From: Salinimicrobium nanhaiense
Lineage (GTDB): Bacteria > Bacteroidota > Bacteroidia > Flavobacteriales > Flavobacteriaceae
Direction: 5' to 3'
DNA: 64,000 bases
Assembly (NCBI GenBank): GCA_012038135.1
Contig: JAAVJQ010000004.1
Coordinates: 186,001 to 250,000 of the forward strand
Of this stretch, positions 1 to 7,954 are shown one piece after another. Numbering within the stretch: the first letter of the stretch is position 1; every line of letters starts with the position of its first letter. Under the pieces are notes generated by a model, which saw only the letters and a program-made list of their open reading frames with translations, did no database searches and was not told where the DNA came from. Both the position numbers and the translations under genes were made by a program.

Positions 1-17
1 AGAAGCAGATTTTTCAT
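1..17 (-). CDS. Possible start of a gene running off the left edge
   Basis: An ATG on the minus strand at bases 17-15 opens a frame reading M-K-N-L-L, which looks like the beginning of a signal peptide. It lies 14 bases after the stop of the YihY-type gene on the same strand, as expected for the next gene of an operon. Only five codons are in the window, so nothing can be said about function, and the call may be chance. Confidence 0.3.
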
Positions 18-31
18 AATTGAGTGTTTGT

Positions 32-964
32 TTAAAAGTTATTTTTTTTTCGTTTTAGCCTCATTAAAGAGGCATTTAATTCAAAACCGAGCAACAATAT
101 ATTGGAATTTATCCAGATATACACCATCAAAATCAACAGAGCACCAATCGAGCCATAAAGCTCATTATAATTCGAAAAATTTTCAATGTAAATCCCAAAC
201 AGGAAGGTTGTAAGGATGATCAAAATAGTTGCAAAAAATGCTCCTATTGAAAAAAAGCGGCTTAACCTGCTTTCTTTGGTTCCAAAATAATACAGGATCG
301 CTACCCCAATATACACGAGGCAGATAAAAAGGATATACCTGCCCACATTTATCCACCTTACCGTATCATCTACGACTCCCAGGCTTTTGAGATCTTCGGT
401 TAAAAAGGTCAAATAAACGGTTACTACTACAGTAGTTAGCAATAAAAGGGCCAGAATCAACGAAACCCCTACTGCAATGAAATATTGTCTTATTATTGAC
501 CTGTTGATCCTGGTGTGATAGGAGAATTCAAAGCCTGTAAATACAGCATTTACCCCGTTAGCCATCAAAGCAATGGAAAGCAAAAATACAAAGGATAAAA
601 GTCCTCCCCTCTTACGCGCTGCGATATCGTAGATTATATCATCAAAAAATGTGCTGGTTCCCGGGGGCAGCAGCGAATCGATAAAATCCAGGAAAATTAT
701 TTGGAAATCATCAATAAAGTCAATAAAAGGAATAAGGTTTAGTATAAAAAGCAAAAAAGGGAACAGGGCCAATACAAAACTGAAGGAGATAGCACTTGCC
801 CTTGCCGAAAAAGTTCCCTTGACGATCCCTGCATAAAAAATGATGTAAAGATCAAAAAGCGATAATCCTTCCAGGCCCGGAAGAATTATCTTTTTTGCAC
901 GGCTGGTCCACCAGTAGGTAAAACCTTCCTTTTTTTTAGCACTTTTTGCCTCGCCGTTAGCCAT
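32..964 (-). CDS. YihY/virulence factor BrkB family membrane protein
   Basis: A 310-residue integral membrane protein of the YihY/BrkB family. The soluble lysine-rich N-terminus (about 1-20) is followed by an amphipathic stretch and roughly six hydrophobic helices near residues 55-80, 122-145, 160-190, 208-228, 238-262 and 270-295. Conserved family features are the FSARASAISFSFVLALFPF stretch at the first helix and the glycine-rich YGSIGALL before the last. The molecular function of this family is not established. It was once called RNase BN, which is wrong. The start sits 3 bases after the nadC stop, so the two are probably co-transcribed. Confidence 0.9.
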   Translation of the reverse strand: MANGEAKSAKKKEGFTYWWTSRAKKIILPGLEGLSLFDLYIIFYAGIVKGTFSARASAISFSFVLALFPFLLFILNLIPFIDFIDDFQIIFLDFIDSLLPPGTSTFFDDIIYDIAARKRGGLLSFVFLLSIALMANGVNAVFTGFEFSYHTRINRSIIRQYFIAVGVSLILALLLLTTVVVTVYLTFLTEDLKSLGVVDDTVRWINVGRYILFICLVYIGVAILYYFGTKESRLSRFFSIGAFFATILIILTTFLFGIYIENFSNYNELYGSIGALLILMVYIWINSNILLLGFELNASLMRLKRKKNNF

Positions 965-967
965 GCG

Positions 968-1825
968 TTAAACAGCCTTTAAACTTAGATCAAGATTATA
1001 GACCGAGTGGGTCAGTGCGCCACTCGATATAAAGTCCACTCCACATTCAGCATATTTTCGGGCAGTTTCGGGAGTAATGCCTCCGCTGGATTCAATTTCA
1101 CACCTGCCGTTGATCAAAGCTACCGCTTCCCTTGTCTCCTCATAATTGAAATTATCAAGAAGGATGCGGTTAACGCCTCCGGCTTTAAGGATCTGTTTAA
1201 TCTCATTTAAATTCCGTGCCTCCACTATGATCTTAAGATCCAGGTTGTTTTCCTTTAAGTAAGTCTTCGTTTTTGTAATTGCCGTCTCTATTCCTCCGGC
1301 ATAATCAATATGATTGTCTTTAAGCATGATCATATCAAAAAGTCCGAAGCGGTGATTTTCTCCTCCACCAATTTTAACCGCCCATTTTTCCAGAGCCCTG
1401 ATTCCGGGAGTAGTTTTTCGGGTATCTAAAATGCGGGTATTTGTGCCTTCCAGTTTATCAACAAATGTTCTGGTTTTTGTGGCGATGGCACTCATTCTTT
1501 GCATCGCATTAAGCACCAGGCGTTCGGCCTTTAAAATAGAACGGGAAGCTCCTTCCACGTAAAATACAATGTCCCGGGGTTTTATGCGGCCACCATCCTC
1601 CATCTGTACCTCTATCTTTAATTCGGGATCTACTTTTTCAAAAACCCTGAGGGCAAACTCAACTCCTGCCAGTATTCCTGTGTCTTTTACCAGCAGTTTT
1701 GCTTTTCCCTGGACATCTGCCGGGATACACGCCAGCGAACTATGGTCCCCGTCTCCCACGTCTTCCCTTAAAGCATTTTCAATTATTATTTCAATTTCCT
1801 TTTCAAATTGTTCTTTTGAAATCAT
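968..1825 (-). CDS. nadC: Nicotinate-nucleotide pyrophosphorylase (carboxylating)
   Basis: Quinolinate phosphoribosyltransferase, 285 residues, the usual length. It converts quinolinate and PRPP to nicotinate mononucleotide, CO2 and PPi in de novo NAD synthesis, in the cytosol. Visible motifs are EDVGDGDHSS (21-30), the PRPP/quinolinate-binding DTRKTTPG (134-141), GGGENHR (153-159), LKDNHID (168-174) and the C-terminal SSGGITPE barrel strand. No nadA or nadB is nearby. It is divergent from rlmH, with about 50 bases between starts, and probably shares its transcript with the downstream YihY gene. Confidence 0.96.
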   Translation of the reverse strand: MISKEQFEKEIEIIIENALREDVGDGDHSSLACIPADVQGKAKLLVKDTGILAGVEFALRVFEKVDPELKIEVQMEDGGRIKPRDIVFYVEGASRSILKAERLVLNAMQRMSAIATKTRTFVDKLEGTNTRILDTRKTTPGIRALEKWAVKIGGGENHRFGLFDMIMLKDNHIDYAGGIETAITKTKTYLKENNLDLKIIVEARNLNEIKQILKAGGVNRILLDNFNYEETREAVALINGRCEIESSGGITPETARKYAECGVDFISSGALTHSVYNLDLSLKAV

Positions 1826-1875
1826 TGCAGTGCCTATTTTTGCTAAAGTTACAAAGTAAACACTAAAATTTTACC

Positions 1876-2349
1876 ATGACCATAAAATTGCTGACAATAG
1901 GAAAAACTGATGATAATGCACTGCAAAACCTCATCGGGACCTATGTCAACAGATTGGGCCATTATAACAAATTTGAACTGGAGATCATCCCCGATCTCAG
2001 GAAGACAAAAAACCTTTCTGTAGAGCAGCAAAAAGCTGCGGAAGGAAAGCTGATCCTCGAGAGGCTAAACACTTCCGACTTTGTGGTGCTGCTCGATGAG
2101 AACGGAAAGCAATTTTCTTCGGAAGCTTTTTCAGAATACATTCAGAAGCGATTGAACAGCGGCATGAAACAGCTCATCTTTATCATTGGAGGCCCGTACG
2201 GCTTTTCTGAAGAAGTCTACTCCCGTGCCGAGGGAAAAATTTCCCTCTCAAAAATGACTTTTTCGCACCAGATGGTCCGGCTGTTCTTTGTAGAACAACT
2301 ATACCGTGCTTTCACTATTCTTCGGAATGAACCATACCACCACAAATAA
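1876..2349 (+). CDS. rlmH: 23S rRNA (pseudouridine1915-N3)-methyltransferase
   Basis: A SPOUT-fold methyltransferase of 157 residues, matching the family's 155-160. It methylates N3 of pseudouridine 1915 in helix 69 of 23S rRNA on assembled 70S ribosomes, using S-adenosylmethionine. The knot-forming SAM site appears as IIGGPYGF (103-110), followed by the LSKMTFSHQMVR strand and the characteristic C-terminal end NEPYHHK. The next gene starts 5 bases after its stop, so rlmH and the RdgB-type gene form a two-gene operon. Confidence 0.96.
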   Translation: MTIKLLTIGKTDDNALQNLIGTYVNRLGHYNKFELEIIPDLRKTKNLSVEQQKAAEGKLILERLNTSDFVVLLDENGKQFSSEAFSEYIQKRLNSGMKQLIFIIGGPYGFSEEVYSRAEGKISLSKMTFSHQMVRLFFVEQLYRAFTILRNEPYHHK

Positions 2350-2354
2350 CAGCT

Positions 2355-2936
2355 ATGAAAATAGTTTTCGCCACGAATAACAAGAACAAGATCAAAGAAG
2401 TACAAGCCTTAATGCCTGAAGGTATCCACCTGCTTTCTCTGGAAGAAATTGGTTGCCATGAAGACATTCCTGAAACCTCGCCAACCATTGAAGGCAACGC
2501 TATTCAGAAGGCCGAACATGTAAAGGAAAATTATGGATATAATTGCTTTGCAGATGACACCGGTCTGGAGGTCGAGGCCTTAAATGGCGCACCGGGAGTT
2601 TACTCTGCCAGGTATGCGGGGGAAGAGAAAAGCAGCGAAGCTAACATGAACAAACTACTGCAGGAACTCAAGGGGAAAGAAAACCGCAGCGCCCGCTTCA
2701 AAACAGTGATCGCCCTTAATTTACACGGAAAACTTCACACCTTCGAAGGAAATTGTTCGGGAAATATCATTTTTGAGAGGAAAGGCTTACAAGGTTTCGG
2801 CTATGATCCTGTGTTTCAACCCGAAGGGAAATCGGTCACATTTGCCGAAATGAATCTCAGGGAAAAATCCGAAATCAGTCACCGTGCACGCGCAATCCGC
2901 AAATTGATTGCCTTTCTTGATCATTTGAACAGCTAA
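2355..2936 (+). CDS. rdgB: Non-canonical purine NTP pyrophosphatase, RdgB/HAM1 family
   Basis: A 193-residue ITPase/XTPase that hydrolyses dITP, ITP and XTP to the monophosphate plus PPi and so keeps deaminated purines out of DNA and RNA. The substrate-phosphate loop TNNKNK is at 7-12, the general-base acidic pair DDTG at 67-70, FGYDPVF at 148-154 and the base-recognition motif SHRARA at 175-180. All family landmarks are intact. It is co-transcribed with rlmH. The gene may carry other names (HAM1, rdgB); the activity is the secure part. Confidence 0.95.
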   Translation: MKIVFATNNKNKIKEVQALMPEGIHLLSLEEIGCHEDIPETSPTIEGNAIQKAEHVKENYGYNCFADDTGLEVEALNGAPGVYSARYAGEEKSSEANMNKLLQELKGKENRSARFKTVIALNLHGKLHTFEGNCSGNIIFERKGLQGFGYDPVFQPEGKSVTFAEMNLREKSEISHRARAIRKLIAFLDHLNS

Positions 2937-2967
2937 ATATTAATGTAATAAGCTGCTAACTAATCCG

Positions 2968-2975
2968 TACCTTTG
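2968..2975 (+). promoter_or_regulatory. Candidate -7 promoter box (TACCTTTG) of the DEAD-box helicase gene
   Basis: TACCTTTG matches the Bacteroidota sigma-A -7 consensus TAnnTTTG and lies 17 bases before the helicase ATG. I see no convincing TTTG -33 box at the usual 19-20 base spacing, so the call rests on one box. Confidence 0.45.
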
Positions 2976-2992
2976 CCGCTTATTAGATATGT

Positions 2993-4828
2993 ATGAATAA
3001 ATTTGAATTATTAGGATTGAATGACGCCCTGTTACAGGCAATTAAAGACATGGGCTTTGAAAGCCCCAGCGAAGTACAGGAAAAAGCAATCCCAATTTTA
3101 TTGCAGGAAGACACAGATATGGTGGCTCTTGCACAAACCGGAACGGGAAAGACCGCAGCATTTGGCTTTCCGCTTATCCAAAAAATTGATGTAAACAGCA
3201 GAAAGACGCAGGGCCTTATTCTTTCTCCAACCCGTGAGTTGTGTTTACAAATCACAAACGAATTAAAGAATTACTCAAAATATTTTAAGGGCCTGAATAC
3301 CGTAGCGATCTACGGAGGCGCAAGTATTACAGATCAGGCCACGCAGATCAAGAAAGGAGCCCAGATCATTGTTGCGACCCCCGGTCGTATGCAGGATATG
3401 GTGAACAGAAGGCTGGTAGACATTTCTGCCATCCAGTATTGTATCCTTGATGAAGCAGATGAGATGCTTAACATGGGCTTTTATGAGGACATTACAGAGA
3501 TCCTCTCCCATACTCCAAAAGAAAAGAGCACCTGGTTGTTCTCGGCTACCATGCCTAAGGAGGTTTCTACTATTGCTAAAAAATTCATGCGCACCCCGGT
3601 GGAGATCACTGTGGGCACGAAGAACATGGGAACCTCAAATGTTTCCCATGAATATTACGTAGTTAATGCCCGTGACCGTTATGCAGCCTTAAAAAGACTT
3701 TCAGACGCTAATCCGGATATTTTCTCTGTGATCTTTTGCCGCACAAAACGCGATACCCAAAAAGTTGCCGAGCAGTTGATCGAAGATGGATACAACGCTG
3801 CAGCTCTTCATGGGGATTTAAGTCAGAATCAACGGGACCTGGTGATGAAAAGCTTTAGGGCGAGACAAATCCAGATGCTGGTAGCTACAGATGTTGCTGC
3901 CCGCGGAATTGACGTTGACGATATTACCCACGTGATCAACTACCAGCTTCCAGATGAAATAGAAACTTACACTCACAGAAGCGGTCGTACCGGAAGAGCC
4001 GGAAAAAGCGGAGTTTCCATGGTAATTGTTTCTAAGAGTGAAGCCAGGAAGATCAAAGGAATTGAGCGAATCATTGGGCAGGCTTTTGAAAGAAAGGATA
4101 TTCCCGATGGTAGGGAGATCTGTGAAGTGCAGCTGTTCCACCTTGCGAACGAAATAAGCAAGACAGAGATCAATCATGAGATAGATAAATATTTACCAAG
4201 TATAGCCGAACTTTTTGAAGGTCTTACAAAAGAAGAACTCCTTAAAAAGTTCTTCTCGGTGGAATTTACGAGGTTCTTTAACTACTACAATAACGCACAG
4301 GATCTTAATGCGAAAGGTTCTACAGAAGTTTATGAAGACGAAGGTGACAGCACCAGGTTCTTTATTAATGTAGGAGCCAAAGATGATTTTGACTGGATGA
4401 GCCTTAAGGATTTCCTAAAGGCAACTTTAGATCTTGGAAGAGATGACGTAAATCGTGTTGAAGTAAAAGACAGTTTCTCCTTTTTTAACGTAGACAGTTC
4501 AAAAGCGGAAGATGTAATCAAAATTTTCCAGGATTTTAAACACAATGGTCGTCACATCAATGTGGAGATCACCAAGAAAAGCGCCGGCAAGGAACGCAGT
4601 GGCGGCCGCAAAGGCGGGGGTGGTTTTAAAGGCAGAGACAAAGGAGAACGCAGTTTTGATAAGCCTTCCAGAGGTGGAGATAAAGGCCGCAGACGTTCAT
4701 CTGATGCACCCTCAGGAGGCAGAAGAAGTTCATCTGACGCAGGATCCGGCGGACGCCAGGGAAAGAAGAGCGGTGGCCGCAACAGCAGCATTGAAAGCTC
4801 TATTAAAAGAAGAAGATCAAAAAAGTAA
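2993..4828 (+). CDS. DEAD/DEAH box RNA helicase with DbpA-type C-terminal domain
   Basis: A 611-residue ATP-dependent RNA helicase of the DeaD/CsdA type, expected to remodel RNA in ribosome assembly, decay or cold adaptation. The two RecA-like domains carry the Q motif region (about 22-33), Walker A AQTGTGKT (47-54), DEAD (153-156), LFSATMP, ARGIDV and HRSGRTGRAG (from about 328). Residues about 450-527 look like a DbpA/CsdA RNA-binding RRM-like domain. From about 528 to the end is a low-complexity Gly/Arg/Ser/Lys tail (RGG-like), typical of unspecific RNA contact. Which helicase paralogue it is cannot be decided from sequence alone. Confidence 0.94.
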   Translation: MNKFELLGLNDALLQAIKDMGFESPSEVQEKAIPILLQEDTDMVALAQTGTGKTAAFGFPLIQKIDVNSRKTQGLILSPTRELCLQITNELKNYSKYFKGLNTVAIYGGASITDQATQIKKGAQIIVATPGRMQDMVNRRLVDISAIQYCILDEADEMLNMGFYEDITEILSHTPKEKSTWLFSATMPKEVSTIAKKFMRTPVEITVGTKNMGTSNVSHEYYVVNARDRYAALKRLSDANPDIFSVIFCRTKRDTQKVAEQLIEDGYNAAALHGDLSQNQRDLVMKSFRARQIQMLVATDVAARGIDVDDITHVINYQLPDEIETYTHRSGRTGRAGKSGVSMVIVSKSEARKIKGIERIIGQAFERKDIPDGREICEVQLFHLANEISKTEINHEIDKYLPSIAELFEGLTKEELLKKFFSVEFTRFFNYYNNAQDLNAKGSTEVYEDEGDSTRFFINVGAKDDFDWMSLKDFLKATLDLGRDDVNRVEVKDSFSFFNVDSSKAEDVIKIFQDFKHNGRHINVEITKKSAGKERSGGRKGGGGFKGRDKGERSFDKPSRGGDKGRRRSSDAPSGGRRSSSDAGSGGRQGKKSGGRNSSIESSIKRRRSKK

Positions 4829-4841
4829 TTTTTGGAAGATC

Positions 4842-4870
4842 TTTTGGTACAATTTTTCCTTGTACCAAAA
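4842..4870 (+). repeat. 11-base-pair perfect hairpin after the helicase gene
   Basis: TTTTGGTACAA (4842-4852) pairs perfectly with TTGTACCAAAA (4860-4870) around a 7-base loop. It begins 14 bases after the helicase stop. No T-run follows the stem, so it is not a standard intrinsic terminator. It could be a processing or stabilising structure at the helicase mRNA 3' end. Confidence 0.6.
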
Positions 4871-4886
4871 TAGCTTAGATCACAGC

Positions 4887-5645
4887 ATGAAAAAACTTTT
4901 AGCTCCCCTTTTTCTACTTCTGGGTTTTATGGCTTTTGGCCAGGAACAACCTACTGTAGTAAAAGGAAAAGTACTTAACGCCGCGAATGACCTTCCCATT
5001 GAGAATGCTCACATTGTGAACCTCAACCAGGTTATTGGTGCGGTATCCTCTGCGACAGGAGATTTTGAAATTAAGGCACAGGTCAACGACACCCTTTATT
5101 TTTCTTATTTGGGTTTTAAATCCATACGGGTAAGGGTAACCAATGACTGGCTTAAGTTTGGCGAGGTAAAAGTAAAAATGACCGAACTGGGGATCGCCCT
5201 GGAAGAAGTTACCGTGAGTCCCGTTCAGTTGACGGGATATCTGGAGATCGATGCCAAGAACATTCCTATTTATGAGAATTACCGCTACAGTATTTCAGGA
5301 TTGAATCAAGGCTATGAAGGTGGAGATTACAGTCCAAATGCGGTTTCGAGAGTATTGGGGGCTGTTTTTAATCCGGCAGACGCTTTATACAATATCTTCG
5401 GAAAGCAACCGCAGCAAATGAAAAAGCTTAGGGAGATGAAGCAGGATGACGAGATACGCCGCCTGCTGGCAACCAAATTTGACAGGCAAACTTTAATGGC
5501 TGTACTTGGTATCAACAGAATGGATATTGATGAAGTGCTGCGTAGGTGTGATTATTCTACAGATTTTATAAAATCTGCTAACGATCTGCAGATCCTTGAT
5601 GCCATGAGTGGCTGCTATGAAGAATACAAAGTATTGAACAGGTAA
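4887..5645 (+). CDS. Carboxypeptidase-regulatory-like domain secreted protein
   Basis: A 252-residue exported protein. The ATG at 4887 is chosen because it opens a clean signal peptide (MKKLLAPLFLLLGFMAFGQ, cut near residue 19). Reading the frame further upstream only gives a shadow of the helicase tail. Residues about 24-105 match the CarboxypepD_reg-like beta-sandwich common at the N-terminus of Bacteroidota TonB receptors and surface proteins (VVKGKVLNAANDLPIENAHI, then LYFSYLGFKSI). The remainder is a conserved flavobacterial region of unknown function. No TonB barrel follows. A role in the periplasm or envelope is inferred. Confidence 0.85.
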   Translation: MKKLLAPLFLLLGFMAFGQEQPTVVKGKVLNAANDLPIENAHIVNLNQVIGAVSSATGDFEIKAQVNDTLYFSYLGFKSIRVRVTNDWLKFGEVKVKMTELGIALEEVTVSPVQLTGYLEIDAKNIPIYENYRYSISGLNQGYEGGDYSPNAVSRVLGAVFNPADALYNIFGKQPQQMKKLREMKQDDEIRRLLATKFDRQTLMAVLGINRMDIDEVLRRCDYSTDFIKSANDLQILDAMSGCYEEYKVLNR

Positions 5646-5672
5646 ACACCAAAGAACTTAGAATTATATAGG

Positions 5673-5704
5673 TGCCGAAAATGAGAATTTTCGGCATTTT
5701 TTTT
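5673..5704 (+). terminator. Rho-independent terminator
   Basis: TGCCGAAAAT and ATTTTCGGCA form a 10-base-pair stem around the loop GAGA, immediately followed by eight T residues. It ends the transcript of the carboxypeptidase-regulatory-domain gene. Confidence 0.9.
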
Positions 5705-5817
5705 ACCATTCATTGCACCTACCTGGTCCATTCTAAGTTGCCCATCCACTGTAGGTGAGTGAAATTAAAAAGTCAGGATTGAATCAGCTTTTACCCGGTA
5801 CTTCCAGAAATTCCCTC

Positions 5818-5852
5818 AAATTGGAATTTGGAATTTGGTGCTTAAAACTTTA
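5818..5852. repeat. Degenerate heptamer array (NNNTTGG type), 5 units
   Basis: Consecutive 7-base units AAATTGG, AATTTGG, AATTTGG, TGCTTAA, AACTTTA lie just past the 3' end of the SRPBCC gene on the other strand. The unit AATTTGG recurs in the array at 9294-9412, so the two share a repeat vocabulary. Confidence 0.7.
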
Positions 5853-5855
5853 GAA

Positions 5856-6383
5856 TTATTTCCTCTCCAGGTGAGTTTTTAGGTTGTACAAACCTGTTTC
5901 AAAATCTTTTGCAAGAGCACGATCCATTCCGTAGAAAAGCATCAACACCGAAGCGGGAAATTTATGTACCCCTTTCACACCCCAAACCATTTTTGTGCGA
6001 TTAGGTTCCACCTCCTTCACTGCCATGTAACATAACGAAAGAGTTTTATAGGGTTTTATGAATAATAATTGCGTTTCAAAGACTTTTCCTTCCTTCACCT
6101 TAACGATTTTTTGGATTCCCTCAACATTATTGCTGCCTTTCCAGTAAGAAGACGCACCAACTTTCCCGTCTTCGCCTTTAAATTTTATCACCACCCCCGG
6201 GTCGTTGAGAAACCACGGAATCCAGAGCGGTTGCTTTTTTAACTGCCTGATGAATGCATAAACTTCGGCCTTAGGTCGGTTAATGACAACGGTTCTGCTA
6301 AAGTTATATTCCTTTTTTGCCCAGGCGTGGAGGAATGCCACAAAAGTGATAAGGCCAATAATTATATAAAAGAAAAGTGTCAT
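5856..6383 (-). CDS. SRPBCC/polyketide-cyclase family protein with N-terminal membrane helix
   Basis: A 175-residue protein with a hydrophobic N-terminal helix (about 1-22, FFYIIIGLITFVAF) and a START/Bet v1-like SRPBCC domain from about residue 28 (FSRTVVINRPKAEVYAFIRQ opening strand, then YWKGSN and a C-terminal amphipathic helix). The fold binds hydrophobic ligands, but no ligand can be named here. It lies after the SpoU methyltransferase on the same strand, with 36 bases between them, and may be co-transcribed with it. Confidence 0.85.
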   Translation of the reverse strand: MTLFFYIIIGLITFVAFLHAWAKKEYNFSRTVVINRPKAEVYAFIRQLKKQPLWIPWFLNDPGVVIKFKGEDGKVGASSYWKGSNNVEGIQKIVKVKEGKVFETQLLFIKPYKTLSLCYMAVKEVEPNRTKMVWGVKGVHKFPASVLMLFYGMDRALAKDFETGLYNLKTHLERK

Positions 6384-6419
6384 GCAATTTTCACATAGGG
6401 GTCCTAAATGTAAATAATT

Positions 6420-7076
6420 TTATTGTGATGCCTCAAAACGGCTAATGATTTCGGCAGAATTTTTTAAATTTTTCTTTGTCCAGTCTAAACGTTTTAAAAT
6501 TTGCTCCTCTTCTGTAAGACGCCAATCGGTATTGCTTCTGCGTAAACGGGCCGTAACATCCTGAAGAATAATAGCTGCCGAAACAGAAATATTCAGGCTT
6601 TCGGTGAAGCCAACCATAGGGATCTGCAAAAATTCATCGGCCTGTTCCAGCACTTCTTCGGAAAGTCCTTCGGTTTCCCTTCCAAAAAACAGTGCTGCCG
6701 GAGTGGAAATGTCAAAATCCTGAAGCATGATTCCTTTATGCGGGGAAGTAGCTATGATCCTGTAGCCCTTCTTCCGAAGTTTTTTAATGCAATCTTCTGT
6801 TGAAGTATAGCGGTTGATATCCACCCATTTTTGTGCACCCATGGCAATCTCCCGGTCGATCTTTTTAAGATTTACCTCCTCCACTACATGAACATTCTGA
6901 ACGCCAAAAACATCGCAGCTGCGAATCACTGCACTGGTATTATGTAACTGGTAAACATCCTGGGTAGCAACAGTAAAATAATTGGTGCGCCGGGAGATCA
7001 CTTTTTTGAAGAGCTCCTTTCTATTTTCAGTAAGAAAAGATTCCAGGTATTCCAGTAATTTCGGGTTCTCATCCAT
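6420..7076 (-). CDS. TrmH-family (SpoU) RNA methyltransferase
   Basis: A 218-residue SPOUT methyltransferase that transfers a methyl group to a ribose 2'-hydroxyl in tRNA or rRNA. Motif 1 is at 45-55 (HNTSAVIRSCD, with the conserved Asn and catalytic Arg), motif 2 at 131-139 (FGRETEGLS) and motif 3 at 152-165 (IPMVGFTESLNISV), so the SAM-binding knot is intact. Length and the C-terminal helical extension fit tRNA guanosine-18 2'-O-methyltransferase (TrmH), but substrate cannot be fixed from sequence. Confidence 0.9.
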   Translation of the reverse strand: MDENPKLLEYLESFLTENRKELFKKVISRRTNYFTVATQDVYQLHNTSAVIRSCDVFGVQNVHVVEEVNLKKIDREIAMGAQKWVDINRYTSTEDCIKKLRKKGYRIIATSPHKGIMLQDFDISTPAALFFGRETEGLSEEVLEQADEFLQIPMVGFTESLNISVSAAIILQDVTARLRRSNTDWRLTEEEQILKRLDWTKKNLKNSAEIISRFEASQ

Positions 7077-7192
7077 GCGGCGAAATTAGGCAATCCTCCT
7101 CAAATTTTTCCTTTTTTAGAAGCTTATATCAGTGCTGTCAATGTTATGATTTTTCGGAAAAACTACTTATTTTTTACATCAAATTGAGAAGC

Positions 7193-7876
7193 ATGAAAAA
7201 AGTTGTAGTACTCACAGGAGCTGGCATTAGTGCAGAAAGCGGAATTAGCACCTTTAGGGATGCCAACGGGCTATGGGAAGGTCATGATGTTATGGGAGTT
7301 GCTTCTCCAATGGGCTGGGAACGCAACATGGAACTGGTGCTGGATTTCTACAACAAACGCCGCCGGCAGCTTAAAGAAGTAGCTCCCAATGCTGCACATA
7401 AGGCTTTAAAAGATCTGGAGGAAAAATACGAGGTGCATATTATCACTCAAAATGTGGATGACCTTCATGAAAAAGCATGCAGCAGTAATGTGATCCACCT
7501 TCATGGAGAGCTGAAAAAAGTCCGCAGCACTTTCAACGAGGAGCTTGTTATGGATTGGGAGGATGACCTGAATCCCGGCGATTTTTGTGAGAACAATCAC
7601 CAGCTTAGGCCGCATGTAGTGTGGTTTGGAGAAGCTGTTCCTATGATGGAACCCGCCATGGATATTACTTTCCGGGCCGATATCCTTATGATCATTGGCA
7701 CCTCCATGCAGGTCTATCCCGCCGCCGGATTACTGGATCTTGCTCCTGAAGGAATTCCGGTGTATTTTATAGACCCCAAACCTTCTGTAGCCGAATCCAA
7801 AAACCTGAAGATCTATGCTGAAAAAGCTTCAGTAGGTGTGCCGCGGGTGGTGCAGGAATTACTCGAAAAAGCCTGA
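7193..7876 (+). CDS. cobB: Sir2-family NAD-dependent protein deacylase (class III-like)
   Basis: A 227-residue sirtuin that removes acyl groups from lysine using NAD. The ATG at 7193 is preferred to an in-frame TTG three codons upstream because the conserved VVVLTGAGIS starts directly after it. Landmarks: GAGIS (9-13), TQNVD (85-89) and the catalytic His in HLHGE (His104). Tyr53 and Arg56 form the Y-x-x-R pair that in class III sirtuins favours succinyl/malonyl-lysine. The segment between HLHGE and WFGEAVP, where sirtuins carry four zinc-binding cysteines, has only Cys132, so the zinc site appears absent. It is divergent from the SpoU gene and followed by purB. Confidence 0.93.
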   Translation: MKKVVVLTGAGISAESGISTFRDANGLWEGHDVMGVASPMGWERNMELVLDFYNKRRRQLKEVAPNAAHKALKDLEEKYEVHIITQNVDDLHEKACSSNVIHLHGELKKVRSTFNEELVMDWEDDLNPGDFCENNHQLRPHVVWFGEAVPMMEPAMDITFRADILMIIGTSMQVYPAAGLLDLAPEGIPVYFIDPKPSVAESKNLKIYAEKASVGVPRVVQELLEKA

Positions 7877-7954
7877 AAAACTTCAGCAAAAAATGCCTTT
7901 TTGAGTAGCCCTGAAAAATGTATCTTTAGCCTTTAATTTCTGAACCAGATTTTC

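Noticed and set aside
4545..4886. Open frame extending the carboxypeptidase-regulatory gene upstream across the helicase tail
   Set aside because: The signal peptide starts at the ATG 4887. The upstream part overlaps the low-complexity helicase end in another frame and shows no protein-like features.
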